A DNA stretch of 64,000 nucleotides from assembly GCF_022095675.1 (NCBI RefSeq), contig NZ_JAHYSG010000061.1, positions 1-64,000 on the forward strand. Direction: 5' to 3'. This DNA comes from Dactylosporangium sp. AC04546. Lineage in GTDB: Bacteria; Actinomycetota; Actinomycetes; Mycobacteriales; Micromonosporaceae. The notes below the pieces were generated by a model that saw nothing but the letters and a program-made list of their open reading frames with translations, ran no database searches and was not told the DNA's origin. This document shows, piece after piece, positions 1-8,701 of the stretch. The stretch's first letter is position 1. Every line of letters starts with the position of its first letter. The position numbers and the translations under genes were made by a program.

Positions 1-338
1 GGGCCCGCGGCGAACCGGGGCGGTGCCGTCCCCTGGTACCGGGGAAGCTCCAGGACGGCCGGCGGCGGCGCGCTGGAGGCGGCCGTCGACGGCGCACCCG
101 AGGCGGGCGGTGGCGGCGTGCTGGAGGCGGCCGGCGGGTCGACCGTCCGCTCCTCGGGCGCGACGGCCAGGGCCAGCCCCGACGCCGCCACCAGGGCGGC
201 GAGGGCCGCGACGGAGGTGACCGCCGTGCGGCGCAGCCGCAGCCGCCGGGAGGTGCCCAGCGTGCGGTCGTGCAGGTCGGTGGGGCGCACCTCGTCGGCC
301 AGGCCGTGCAGCTCGGTGCGCAGGTTCTCGAGGCTCAT
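1..338 (-). CDS. Membrane-anchored partner of SigE-family sigma factor (C-terminus outside window)
   Basis: About 112 N-terminal residues are visible and the rest lies off the left edge. The protein starts MSLENLRTELHGL and has a basic stretch (RRLRLRRT) followed by one hydrophobic segment near residues 40-58, so it is probably a single-pass membrane protein with an extracellular C-terminus. Its ATG overlaps the stop of the upstream sigma factor as ATGA (335-338), which indicates translational coupling. Small membrane proteins in this position commonly act as anti-sigma factors for SigE-family sigmas, but no zinc-binding anti-sigma motif is visible in this part. The anti-sigma role is inferred from context only. 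Confidence 0.6.
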   Translation of the reverse strand, partial: MSLENLRTELHGLADEVRPTDLHDRTLGTSRRLRLRRTAVTSVAALAALVAASGLALAVAPEERTVDPPAASSTPPPPASGAPSTAASSAPPPAVLELPRYQGTAPPRFAAG

Positions 339-928
339 CGGGTGACTCCGTTCGCGGGGCCGAGGTCGGCCAGTTCGGGGGCGATGTCGCGCAGGCGGGC
401 GAGCGCCTTGGCGGTCTGGCTCTTGACGGTGCCGACCGCGACGCCGAGCAGCTCGGCGGTCTCCGTCTCGGTACGGTCCTCGAAGAACCGCAGGACGAGC
501 ACGGCCCGCTGCTTGGCCGACAGCCGCAGCAGGGCCGCGCGCAGGCTCAGCCGCAGCGCGGTGGACCCGGAGTGGTCGGTCGCGTGCCCGGCGCGCCGCT
601 CCGGCAGGTCGCCGGGCAGCACCTCGGCCACCCGGCGGCGCCGCCACCAGGAGACCTGGATGTGGTACATCGCCTTGCGGGTGTAGGCCTCGGCGTTGCC
701 AGTGTCGTGCAGCCGCCGCCAGGCCAGGTGGGTCCGGGCCAGGGCGGACTGCACCAGGTCCTCGGCGAGGTGCTGGTCGCCGGTGAGCAGGTACGCGGTG
801 CGCAGGAGCGCATACGACCTGGCTCGGACGAACGTGTCGAACTCATCCACGGTGGCTCGCTTCGGTAGGCGCTGGATGGCGGGGGCGGACAGGCCGGTGC
901 CCGGTGCGACGAGCGCGTCGGGAGGCAT
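335..928 (-). CDS. SigE-family ECF RNA polymerase sigma factor
   Basis: A 197-residue sigma-70 protein that recruits RNA polymerase to alternative promoters. Region 2 lies around residues 30-95 (YALLRTAYLLTGDQHLAED, then the WWRRRR basic patch). Region 4 lies around 130-190, with the helix-turn-helix seen as TETAELLGVAVGTVKSQTAKAL. The region 2 wording and the basic patch after it fit the actinobacterial SigE family (TIGR02983 type). No C-terminal extension is present. The start at 928 gives a longer N-terminus than usual and a later start is possible. It is cotranscribed with the downstream membrane partner through an ATGA overlap. Two more units of this type lie at 21-24 kb. Confidence 0.9.
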   Translation of the reverse strand: MPPDALVAPGTGLSAPAIQRLPKRATVDEFDTFVRARSYALLRTAYLLTGDQHLAEDLVQSALARTHLAWRRLHDTGNAEAYTRKAMYHIQVSWWRRRRVAEVLPGDLPERRAGHATDHSGSTALRLSLRAALLRLSAKQRAVLVLRFFEDRTETETAELLGVAVGTVKSQTAKALARLRDIAPELADLGPANGVTR

Positions 929-1164
929 CGGTACTCCTTGATGGCTGAAGGGATCGGGCGCCGGCAGCCCGCAACGATGCCTGTCAAGACGCCACCTGTC
1001 CCGTCGACGGTTGCCGTTCCCGGCGACGTTTTCGTTCGTCGCGTACCGGACAGCGGTGGCTGGGAACCGGCGGTCGAGCCTCGGCCCGGCATCGAGGCCA
1101 TCGATGGAGTCCCGGTGCGGTCGCCCTCGAATGGTGACCCGGGACCGGCCCCGCGTGTGCGACG

Positions 1165-2286
1165 GTGAGCGCTGTGACGACGCGCGACGTACGCTTCGGC
1201 GACGCGACGACCGGTACCGTCTCGCTCGACCGGCCGGTCCTGCGTCACCCGGCCAATCCGATCCTCACCGCGCGGCAGGTCAACGCGGTCTGGCGCGAGC
1301 CGCACCTGCAGGTGGTCACCGTGCACAACGCGGGCGCGGCGGCGCTCGCGGACCGGACCGCACTGCTGTTCCGCTCGCACCTGCGCTGCGGGATCAGCGT
1401 GCTCGGCCTCGCCACCAGCGCCGACGGCGTCACGGACTGGACGGTGCACCCGCGGCCGGTGTTGTCGCCGGCGACCGAGCGGGACCAGCGCGTCGACGGC
1501 GTCGACTGGCAGCAGCTCGTCGAGGTCGAGTCCGGCGGCGTCGAGGACGCCCGGATCAATCCCGTCGAGGACACGTTCGCGGTCACGTACAGCGCCTACC
1601 ACGCCGGGATCCGCAACCGGGTCCGCGTGTCGCTCGCCCTCACCGACGACCTCACCACGTTCACCCGGCACGGCCCGATACTCGATCGCGACATGCGCAA
1701 CGTGGTCGTGTTCCCGGAGCGGATCGGCGGGCGGTACGTCGGACTGTTCCGGCCCAACGACGTCAGCCCGGGCGACACCGGCGGCGTGTACACGCAGGTC
1801 AGGATCGGATACACGGACGACTTCCGGACCGGGCCGTGGGAGGTCGCCGACCAGCCGGTGATGCGCACCGGCGCGGGACCGAGCGCCTTCTCCGACAAGA
1901 TCGGGCCCGGCGCGCCGCCGGTGCGCACGCCGCACGGCTGGCTCAACGTCTTCCACGGCGTCCGCACGACGATGGACGGCAACCCGTACGTGCTCGGCGT
2001 CGCTCTGCACGATCTCGACGACCCGAGCGTGGTGCGCATGTCGAGCATCCCGATCCTGTTCCCGTCACGCGCCGACTGCCGGGTCCCCGACACCGACTAC
2101 GTCCATGTGCCGAACGTGGTCTTCTCCTGCGGCCTCGTCCGCGAGAACGACGGCACGGTCGTCATCTACTACGCCGGCAACGACACGGTCATGAACGTGG
2201 CCGTGACGCACGAGGACGTGCTGGCGGAGCTGTGCCTGCGCTACGGCCAGGACCCGCTGACCGGCAGGCTGCTCTACACCCTGTGA
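1165..2286 (+). CDS. GH130-like beta-mannoside phosphorylase/glycosidase family protein
   Basis: A 373-residue protein that looks like a five-bladed beta-propeller of glycoside hydrolase family 130. That family phosphorolyses or hydrolyses beta-mannosides in the cytoplasm. Supporting signs are the N-terminal RPVLRHPANPILTA strand, repeated blade edges such as LATSADGVTDWTVHPRPVL, and GVEDARINPV near residue 127, which corresponds to the family's GVEDPRI catalytic region with P replaced by A. The C-terminus has DGTVVIYYAGNDTVMNVA, another typical blade. No signal peptide is seen. The start is GTG at 1165. Substrate specificity cannot be read from the sequence. It converges on the DUF1622 gene with only 10 bp between stops. 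Confidence 0.75.
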   Translation: MSAVTTRDVRFGDATTGTVSLDRPVLRHPANPILTARQVNAVWREPHLQVVTVHNAGAAALADRTALLFRSHLRCGISVLGLATSADGVTDWTVHPRPVLSPATERDQRVDGVDWQQLVEVESGGVEDARINPVEDTFAVTYSAYHAGIRNRVRVSLALTDDLTTFTRHGPILDRDMRNVVVFPERIGGRYVGLFRPNDVSPGDTGGVYTQVRIGYTDDFRTGPWEVADQPVMRTGAGPSAFSDKIGPGAPPVRTPHGWLNVFHGVRTTMDGNPYVLGVALHDLDDPSVVRMSSIPILFPSRADCRVPDTDYVHVPNVVFSCGLVRENDGTVVIYYAGNDTVMNVAVTHEDVLAELCLRYGQDPLTGRLLYTL

Positions 2287-2296
2287 CCACCGTTGC

Positions 2297-2659
2297 CTAC
2301 CGCACCTGGCTCGACGCGGCGGTGTCGCGCTTCTGCCATGGCCATCGCCCGCTGAGCTCGACCTCCAGCGAGAAGCTCAGGAAGGTGCGGATGAGGACGA
2401 TCGACGCCAGTATCGCCAGGCCGGTCAGCGTGGGCGAGGCGGCGACGGTACGGACGATGTCGCCGGCCACGAGCAGCTCCAGGCCGAGCAGGATGGTCTG
2501 GCCGAGCTGCTGGCGGAACCGCCGGTAGACATCACCCTCGTGCCTGGAGAGCCGGACGGCGCTGGCCACGAACGCGAACGCCGCGCCGGCCACGATGACC
2601 ACGACCCCCGCGGCATCGATGATCATCCCGATCTTCTCGATCACGTCGTTGTACACCAT
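2297..2659 (-). CDS. DUF1622 family membrane protein
   Basis: A 120-residue protein with three hydrophobic segments: one near residues 10-32 (IIDAAGVVVIVAGAAFAFVA), one around LGQTILLGLELLVAGDIV, and one around TGLAILASIVLIRTFLSFSLEVEL. These match the compact DUF1622 family of unknown function. I chose the ATG at 2659 because AAGGAGAG sits 4 bases upstream of it; the reading frame stays open for 17 more codons without a comparable ribosome-binding site. The C-terminus is short and hydrophilic (GRWPWQKRD). Nothing in the surroundings indicates its role. Confidence 0.8.
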   Translation of the reverse strand: MVYNDVIEKIGMIIDAAGVVVIVAGAAFAFVASAVRLSRHEGDVYRRFRQQLGQTILLGLELLVAGDIVRTVAASPTLTGLAILASIVLIRTFLSFSLEVELSGRWPWQKRDTAASSQVR

Positions 2660-2807
2660 CTCGCTCTCCTTTTGGTAGCAGCGTTGCTCGTCCTCGACTT
2701 GCAGCCTCACGAGCAGCGCGACGAGGACACATCACCCGGAACGGGCAAGGGGCGAACGGTGATCACTCGGCCACACTGGCCGGGTGGGCGTACCCGAGCA
2801 CAGCACG

Positions 2808-2856
2808 GTCAGGCCCGGCCCGCCGCGCCCGGTGTGCTGCGCGGGCCGGGCCTGAC
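2808..2856. promoter_or_regulatory. Perfect 16-bp inverted repeat directly before a ribosome-binding site
   Basis: The arms 2808-2823 and 2841-2856 are perfectly complementary (GTCAGGCCCGGCCCGC on the left) with a 17-base loop. GGAG follows immediately at 2857-2860 and the GTG start of the next gene lies at 2865. The hairpin is between divergent genes, so ordinary termination is an unlikely purpose. It could control translation or attenuation of the membrane protein gene. No poly-T tract follows. Confidence 0.5.
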
Positions 2857-2864
2857 GGAGCACC

Positions 2865-3533
2865 GTGCCAGCGGCGACAGAACAGCCCGGCCAACCACCC
2901 CAGCCGCCCCGGGCGGCGGGTGTCGCCGGCATCGTCTTCGCCGTCCTGCTCGCGTCCACCATCGTGCTCATCCGCATCGTGTTCCCGGCGCTGCCGCCCG
3001 ACGCGACCACGTGGCACGCCACCACATTCGGCCACACCGCCCTGCGGGTGGCGCTGGCGCTGCTGCCGTTCGCCGCCATCGCCTTCCTGTGGTTCATGGC
3101 CGCGCTGCGGGCCTACATCGGCGGGCGGGAGGACAAGTTCTTCGCCACCATGTTCCTCGGCGGCGGGCTGCTGTTCGTCGCGACGCTGTTCGCGCTCGCC
3201 TCCGCCGCCGACCTGATGCTCTTCGTCGCCGACACGTCAGCGGGCGGACCGCCGCCGCAGCTGTGGCGCAACAGTCACCACTTCACCTTCACCATGCTGT
3301 CGAGCTACTGCATGCGCATGGCGGCCGTCTTCACCTTCTCGACGACCACGATCGGGCACCGCCTCAACCTGTTCCCGCGCTGGCTGGTGTGGCTGGGCTA
3401 CCTCGTCGGCGCGATCCTGCTCGTCGTCGTCACCCGAGTTCGCTGGTCCGAGCTGGCGTTCCCGTTCTGGGTCCTGGCCGTCAGCTACCGCATCCTCTCC
3501 GCACGGCCCAGCTCCGCCTCCGGCAGGCCGTAA
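2865..3533 (+). CDS. Hypothetical four- to five-pass membrane protein
   Basis: A 222-residue integral membrane protein that I cannot place in a named family. Hydrophobic segments run at about residues 18-40 (GVAGIVFAVLLASTIVLI), 60-85 (VALALLPFAAIAFLWFMAAL), 97-120 (LGGGLLFVATLFALASAADL), 140-165 and 175-210. The second and third are joined by a charged loop, YIGGREDKFFATMF. The start is GTG at 2865 with GGAG 4 bases upstream, right after the perfect hairpin. TetR begins 23 bp downstream, so the two may share a transcript or only be neighbours. Confidence 0.7.
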   Translation: MPAATEQPGQPPQPPRAAGVAGIVFAVLLASTIVLIRIVFPALPPDATTWHATTFGHTALRVALALLPFAAIAFLWFMAALRAYIGGREDKFFATMFLGGGLLFVATLFALASAADLMLFVADTSAGGPPPQLWRNSHHFTFTMLSSYCMRMAAVFTFSTTTIGHRLNLFPRWLVWLGYLVGAILLVVVTRVRWSELAFPFWVLAVSYRILSARPSSASGRP

Positions 3534-3556
3534 CAATCTTTACTAGAGTTGTCAGC

Positions 3557-4135
3557 ATGTCAGCGACGGACGACGCCCGCAGGCACCGGGTCATGAAGGC
3601 CGCGGTAGTCACCTTCGCCCGCTACGGGTACCGCCGCACCTCGATGGAGGCGATCGCACAGACCGCCGACATGTCACGACCGGCGCTCTATCAGCACTTC
3701 AGCAACAAGGAGGCCGTGTTCCGCGAGGCGACCCGGTGGGCCCTCGACCGGAGTGCGGACAACGCGCAGACCGCCGCCGCGGCCGCCCAGACGCCGGAGG
3801 CGCGGATCGAGGCGATCCTCGGTGCCGTCCTCGCCCTGCACACACCCGGCCTGGAGTCGAACCACATCTACGAACTCATCGACGAGGTACAGCTGAGAGC
3901 CGGAGACCTCTGGACCCGGTACGAGCAGCGGACCATCGACGCGATCCGCGACCTGCTGATGGACTCCGCCGAGCGGTTCGACGTCGCGCGCTCCGCGACG
4001 GATGCGAAGGACATCGCCACGGTGCTGTTCTTCGGCACGAAGGGCATCAGCCTGGAACCGCACGCCATCGAGCACCGGCGGCGCCATGTCCGGATCCTCG
4101 TCACCGCGGTGCTGCGGGGCCTTGCCACATCCTGA
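3557..4135 (+). CDS. TetR/AcrR family transcriptional regulator
   Basis: A 192-residue one-domain regulator. The N-terminal helix-turn-helix spans residues 10-55 and is clear (FARYGYRRTSMEAIAQTADM, then PALYQHFSNKEAVF). The C-terminal ligand-binding half is all-helical and diverged, as usual for the family. The start is ATG at 3557. Upstream is an A+T-rich stretch (AATCTTTACTAGAG) that probably holds the promoter. The gene precedes the DUF4334 protein and the alcohol dehydrogenase on the same strand, and an inverted repeat covers its own stop codon just before them. It is therefore the likely regulator of that cluster (inference). Confidence 0.9.
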   Translation: MSATDDARRHRVMKAAVVTFARYGYRRTSMEAIAQTADMSRPALYQHFSNKEAVFREATRWALDRSADNAQTAAAAAQTPEARIEAILGAVLALHTPGLESNHIYELIDEVQLRAGDLWTRYEQRTIDAIRDLLMDSAERFDVARSATDAKDIATVLFFGTKGISLEPHAIEHRRRHVRILVTAVLRGLATS

Positions 4136-4158
4136 CACTTTCTGTCTATCCTGTCAGG
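4131..4158. promoter_or_regulatory. Inverted repeat, candidate TetR operator
   Basis: CCTGACA at 4131-4137 and TGTCAGG at 4152-4158 form a perfect 7-bp inverted repeat with a 14-bp spacer. It lies between tetR and the DUF4334 gene. The half-site TGTCAG also occurs twice around the tetR start (3550-3565). The arrangement suits autoregulation plus control of the downstream genes, but it has no experimental support here. Confidence 0.4.
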
Positions 4159-4209
4159 CGAGGCTGACATCGCTGCCCCCGCTCCGACGTACGGCGAGAG
4201 GAAGTCACC

Positions 4210-4680
4210 ATGAACGCGAGCACGGCCCGAGCCCGCTTCGCCGAACTACGCCGGCAGGACGGCCAGGTTTCCGCCGCCGAACTCGACGAGATCTGGGCCG
4301 TGCTGGACACGGTCCGCCCCGACGAGATCCTCGGCGAGTGGAAGGGCAGCGAGTTCGACACGGGGCACCCCATCAACGGGCAGCTGGACCGGGCGAGGTG
4401 GTACGGCAAGACCTTCACCAGCCTCACGGACGTCAAGCCGCTGATCTGCCGCAATGACGACGGCGAGCTGTACTCCGACACCGCGCTCGGCAAGGGCGAG
4501 GCCAGCCTGTGGACCGTCGAGTTCCGCGGCGAGTCGACCGCGACGATGGTCTACGACGGCCAGCCGATCTTCGACCACTTCAAGCGAGTCGACGAGAACA
4601 CGCTCATGGGGATCATGAACGGCAAGCACTTCCCCGCCGACGGCCCCTTCTTCTACTTCGTTCTCGAGCGCGTCGCCTGA
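4210..4680 (+). CDS. DUF4334 / GXWXG domain protein
   Basis: A 156-residue soluble protein. The GXWXG motif appears as GEWKG near residue 42, within a block reading LDTVRPDEILGEWKGSEF. The DUF4334 part follows to the C-terminus, with YDGQPIFDHFKRVDENTLMG and an aromatic end (GPFFYFVLERV). The two domains are normally found together in proteins of about this length; their biochemical function is not established. AGAGGAAG upstream of the ATG at 4210 serves as ribosome-binding site. It is 25 bp from the zinc alcohol dehydrogenase and very probably cotranscribed with it, which suggests a joint part in oxidising or detoxifying a small alcohol or aldehyde (inference). Confidence 0.8.
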   Translation: MNASTARARFAELRRQDGQVSAAELDEIWAVLDTVRPDEILGEWKGSEFDTGHPINGQLDRARWYGKTFTSLTDVKPLICRNDDGELYSDTALGKGEASLWTVEFRGESTATMVYDGQPIFDHFKRVDENTLMGIMNGKHFPADGPFFYFVLERVA

Positions 4681-4705
4681 GCACGGTCGCACGAAGGAGT
4701 TGGTC

Positions 4706-5800
4706 ATGCAGGTCCGCGCAGCCGTCACCGACACCCCGGGTGGACCGTTCGTCATCCGGTCCGTGGATCTCGAGGCCCCACGGCCGCACGAGGTACTGGT
4801 CAGGATCGCCGCGGCCGGCCTGTGCCACACCGACCTCAGCATGCAGGCGATCTGGCCCCGGCGGCGCACTCCCATGGTCTTCGGCCACGAGGGGGCCGGT
4901 GTGGTCGAGGCGGTCGGCGCGGCAGTGACCGGTCTCGCGCCGGGCGACCACGTCTGCCTGACCTTCGACAGCTGCGGTCTGTGTGAGCAGTGCACGGCCG
5001 GCCACCCGGCCTACTGCCACTCCCAGCAGACCCTGAACATCTCCGGCGGCCGTGGCGACGGCACCACCCCGCTGTCCCGCGACGGGGCCCCCGTGCACGG
5101 CAACTTCTTCGGCCAGTCCAGCTTCGCCACGTTCGTGCTCGCCCATGAGCGCAACACCATCCGGGTCCCTGCCGACCTGCCGGCTGTCGTCGCCGCGCCG
5201 CTGGGCTGCGGTGTGCAGACGGGGGCGGGAACGGTGTTCAACCGTCTGCGCCCCGAGCCGGGAAGCTCCCTCGTCGTCATCGGTGCCGGTGGGGTCGGAC
5301 TCAGCGCGCTGATGGCCGCGACCGTCCTGGGCTGCGACCCGGTCATCGTCATCGAACCGGTCGCCTCGCGACGCGCCCTGGCCGTCGAGCTCGGCGCCAA
5401 GGCGGCACTGGACCCGACAGCGGCCGACGACCTCGTCACCACCCTGCTCGACCTCACCGGCGGCGGCGCACACCACATCGTGGACACCACCAGCCGACCG
5501 GAGATGCTCCGCCAGGCCGTCGCCGCCCTGCGCCCCCGCGGTGACCTCGCCCTCGTCGGCATCGGTACCACCGTCGAGTTCGACGTCATGAGCCTGCTCA
5601 GCAAGGGGGTCCGTGTCCACGGCGTGATCGAGGGCGACGCCGACCCGGCGCGCTTCATCCCCGAACTGGCCGAGCTCCACCAGCGCGGCCGCTTCCCGCT
5701 GGACCGGCTCATCACCACCTTTGCCTTCGAGAACATCGGTGACGCCGTGGCCGGCATGCGTGACGGCACCGCGATCAAGCCCGTCCTCACCTTCGGCTGA
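4706..5800 (+). CDS. Zinc-dependent medium-chain alcohol dehydrogenase
   Basis: A 364-residue NAD(P)-linked alcohol dehydrogenase of the MDR superfamily. The catalytic zinc ligands are seen as GLCHTDLS near residue 38 and GHEGAGVV near residue 59. The structural zinc lobe has four cysteines, CGLCEQCTAGHPAYC, near residue 90. The Rossmann motif is GAGGVGLSALMAA near residue 193, followed by the acidic E of IVIEPVASRR, which favours NAD. The layout is closest to class III or aryl-alcohol dehydrogenases. ATG at 4706 is preferred over the in-frame TTG at 4700 because AAGGAG lies 6 bases before it. It is the last gene of the TetR-linked cluster. Confidence 0.92.
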   Translation: MQVRAAVTDTPGGPFVIRSVDLEAPRPHEVLVRIAAAGLCHTDLSMQAIWPRRRTPMVFGHEGAGVVEAVGAAVTGLAPGDHVCLTFDSCGLCEQCTAGHPAYCHSQQTLNISGGRGDGTTPLSRDGAPVHGNFFGQSSFATFVLAHERNTIRVPADLPAVVAAPLGCGVQTGAGTVFNRLRPEPGSSLVVIGAGGVGLSALMAATVLGCDPVIVIEPVASRRALAVELGAKAALDPTAADDLVTTLLDLTGGGAHHIVDTTSRPEMLRQAVAALRPRGDLALVGIGTTVEFDVMSLLSKGVRVHGVIEGDADPARFIPELAELHQRGRFPLDRLITTFAFENIGDAVAGMRDGTAIKPVLTFG

Positions 5801-5877
5801 GGGACAGCGCCACCGTCAACTGCCGGATGCCGGTCATTGGGCGTCGCCGGCTGGACGGGGGTCGGCACAATGGCGCG

Positions 5878-8646
5878 GTGAGCGACGCACCTCACACGCC
5901 GCGGGACGGGCAGGTCGCGGGACGCGCGATGGAGTCGGCGCGCATCGATGCCTGGCTGGCAACCGTGCCACACGGCGTTCGGGCGCTGCTCATCCACGGC
6001 GAGCCGGGCATCGGCAAGACGACGCTGTGGCGCCACGCGCTGGACGGCTGGCGGGCAGCCGGTCACGCCGTCCTCGCCGCCCGGCCGGCGGAGGAGGAAC
6101 TGCCGCTGGCGCTATGCGGGCTCCTCGACCTCTTCGAACGCGTCATTCCCGACCTGTCCGCGCTGTCGGCGCAGGACGACCCGATCAGGCGCGGTCGCCT
6201 GGTCCTGGACAGCATCCGTACCGTCGCGGCAGCGCAGCCGGTGCTCATCGCGATCGACGACCTGCAGTGGCTGGACGCCGCCTCGGCCCGCGCCCTGCGA
6301 TACGCGCTGCGCCGGCTGGACACCGAGCCCGTGGGCGTGCTGGCCACCGTCCGGGCCGGTGGTACGGCACGAGATCCGCTGGAGCTGCCGGGTCTGCTGC
6401 CGCCGGGTCGGGTACAGACGGTGGACGTCGGACCGATGGACCTCGTATCGCTGCGGCAGGCGCTCGGCGGCATCGTCACCACGATCTCGCCGCAGGCTCT
6501 GCGCCACGTTCATGAGGTGTCCGTGGGGAACCCGATGTTCGCCCGCGAGCTCGCGCGCGGCTTGACCGGCAGCGGTACGGGCCGCACCGTCCTGCGGATG
6601 CCGGATTCGCTGCGGACCGCGATCCGGCAGCGTTTGGAGATCGCTCCGGCATCGCTCATGCCGCTGCTGGAAACGGTCTCGGCGATGGGACGCGCGTCCG
6701 TGACGCAGCTCCGCACGCTGGTCGAGCACGCCGACGTGGACAAGATGCTGGCGGTCGCCGAGCAGCACGGCCTGCTCACCGTCGACGGCGACCTCGTGGC
6801 CCGCTTCGCGCACCCGATCGTCGGCACGGTTGTCCACGAGGAGATGCGACCGCTGGCGCGGTGCGCCCTCCATGGACGGCTGGCACAGTTCGTCGACGAC
6901 CCCGATCTGCGGGCGCGGCATCTCGCGCTCGCCGCCGAGGCGCCCGACGCGGCAGTCGCCGATGTCCTGGAGCAGGCTGCCGCACGGGTGTACGAGCACG
7001 GCGCGCTCGGTGTGGCCGCCGATTTCGGCGAGCACGTCGTGCGGTTGACACCATCGGACGACGGGGATGCCGTGCAGCGCAGGACGCTGCAGCTGATCCG
7101 GTACCGGGCCGCGGCAGGTGACGCCGGTCGCGCGCTGGTCCTCGCGGATCAGCTCGTCGCCCGGTTGCCGCCGGGTCCCCGGCGGGCCGAGGCACTGGTC
7201 GAACGCGCCCAGCTCGAGGACGACGACCTCGAAACCGGGGAAGCGCTGCTCGAACGGGCCCTCGACGAACCCGCCGACGACGTCGCGCTGCGCGGCCGGG
7301 TGCTGGATCAGCTCGGCTGGCTCTGCGGCGTGTTCCGAGGCGACTTGTCCAGGGGCATCGCGTACGGCCGGGAGGCGCTCGACATCGCGCAGCGCTGCGG
7401 TGACGACGCTTTCGAGATGTCGGCCGCCGCCGGGCTGTCGAACATGGAAACCCTGGCCGGCACGCCCCGGCCGGATCTGATGGCGCGTGCGGTGGAGCTG
7501 GAGGACGAGATCGGCCGGCCACCGCTCTGGGCCGGTCCGCGCGTGCTGCACGCCGAGCAGTTGCTCTGGGCCGGTGACCTCCCGGCCGCTCGCGCGCTGT
7601 TGGAGGCGGCCGTCGCCCACGCCGAGCACCGCAACCAGGAACGGTGGCGTCCCTACAGCCTCTACGACCTGGCCGCCGTGGAGGGCGCGGCCGGCAACCT
7701 GCACCGCGCCGACCAACTGCTGGCCCAGGCGATCGAGGTCGCCCGGGACTGCGAGGACACGCACGTCGAGAGCTGGGTGTTCTACCGGCTCGCGCTGATC
7801 GCGACCTGGCTCGGCCGCGCGGACGAGGCGCGTGCGGCGGCCGGACGGCGGATCGCCCAGGCCGCCCGGCGCGGGGAACGCCCCGGCATCGCACGGGCCC
7901 GCAGCGTGCTGGGCCTGCTGGCGCTGTCCGAGGGCGATCCGCGGGCCGCCGCGACCGAACTCGTGGCCTCCGTCGACCTGCTCGAGCAGATGGGTTTCCG
8001 TCATCCCGGCGCGATTCCCGCGCTTCCCGACGCGATCGAGGCGCTGGCCCTCGCCGGCGACGACGTCCTCGCCCGGACGCTGCTCGAACGCCTGACGGGA
8101 CAGGTCGCCCGGGTCGGCAGCCGCTGGGCCGACGCCGCCCTGCAGCGGGCGCGTGGCACGGTGGCCCTCGCGAACGGAGCAGCGGAAGCGGCCACGCTGC
8201 TGGGCGACGCCGAGGCGGCGTTCGACGCGCTCGGCTGCAAGCCGGATGCCGCACGGGCCACGCTGCTGCGGGGTCGTGCCTGCTTGCGGGCCGGGCAACG
8301 GACGTCGGCCGCCGACGCGTTCGAGCGTTCACGCACCGCGTTCATGGCGATCGGCGCCCGGCTCTGGGCCCGACGGGCCGAGGACGAACTCGACCGGGTC
8401 GCACCAGGACGGACGTCCGGCGAGCTGACCGCGGCGGAGCGCCAGATCGCCACGCTGGTCGCGGGCGGGCGGACCAACCGGGAGATCGCCCAGGCACTGT
8501 TCATGAGCGTCGCCACCGTCGAGGCGCACCTGACGCGCACCTACCGCAAGCTGGGAATCCGTTCACGCAGCGAGCTGACCCGGCTCGTGACGGAGGGAAC
8601 CGTCGCCGTGCGCGGGGCCGCGGACCGCCCTCAAGGCCACCCATGA
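5878..8646 (+). CDS. Large LuxR-family (LAL/MalT-like) ATP-binding transcriptional regulator
   Basis: A 922-residue STAND-type regulator. Walker A is GEPGIGKTTLW near residue 41, and Walker B is VLIAIDDLQWLD near residue 122. A long helical TPR-like middle follows, and a C-terminal LuxR helix-turn-helix occupies about residues 848-907 (LTAAERQIATLVAGGRTNRE, then SVATVEAHLTRTYRKLGIRS). Such proteins bind ATP and an inducer, oligomerise and activate promoters. The start is taken as GTG at 5878. ATG at 5930 is not in frame, and no strong ribosome-binding site separates the other options. It ends at a shared terminator. The target is unknown; the preceding alcohol dehydrogenase, 77 bp away, is a candidate. 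Confidence 0.88.
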   Translation: MSDAPHTPRDGQVAGRAMESARIDAWLATVPHGVRALLIHGEPGIGKTTLWRHALDGWRAAGHAVLAARPAEEELPLALCGLLDLFERVIPDLSALSAQDDPIRRGRLVLDSIRTVAAAQPVLIAIDDLQWLDAASARALRYALRRLDTEPVGVLATVRAGGTARDPLELPGLLPPGRVQTVDVGPMDLVSLRQALGGIVTTISPQALRHVHEVSVGNPMFARELARGLTGSGTGRTVLRMPDSLRTAIRQRLEIAPASLMPLLETVSAMGRASVTQLRTLVEHADVDKMLAVAEQHGLLTVDGDLVARFAHPIVGTVVHEEMRPLARCALHGRLAQFVDDPDLRARHLALAAEAPDAAVADVLEQAAARVYEHGALGVAADFGEHVVRLTPSDDGDAVQRRTLQLIRYRAAAGDAGRALVLADQLVARLPPGPRRAEALVERAQLEDDDLETGEALLERALDEPADDVALRGRVLDQLGWLCGVFRGDLSRGIAYGREALDIAQRCGDDAFEMSAAAGLSNMETLAGTPRPDLMARAVELEDEIGRPPLWAGPRVLHAEQLLWAGDLPAARALLEAAVAHAEHRNQERWRPYSLYDLAAVEGAAGNLHRADQLLAQAIEVARDCEDTHVESWVFYRLALIATWLGRADEARAAAGRRIAQAARRGERPGIARARSVLGLLALSEGDPRAAATELVASVDLLEQMGFRHPGAIPALPDAIEALALAGDDVLARTLLERLTGQVARVGSRWADAALQRARGTVALANGAAEAATLLGDAEAAFDALGCKPDAARATLLRGRACLRAGQRTSAADAFERSRTAFMAIGARLWARRAEDELDRVAPGRTSGELTAAERQIATLVAGGRTNREIAQALFMSVATVEAHLTRTYRKLGIRSRSELTRLVTEGTVAVRGAADRPQGHP

Positions 8647-8654
8647 GACACGCT

Positions 8655-8687
8655 CGGGCGTCCATCCCGTCGCCGGATGGACGCCCG
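8655..8687. terminator. Bidirectional rho-independent-like hairpin
   Basis: A 13-bp perfect stem (CGGGCGTCCATCC at 8655-8667, complement at 8675-8687) with a 7-base loop lies between the convergent LuxR-type gene and the secreted-protein gene. There is no T-tract, as is common in actinomycetes. Confidence 0.75.
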
Positions 8688-8701
8688 GCGTCGTCACGAG
8701 C

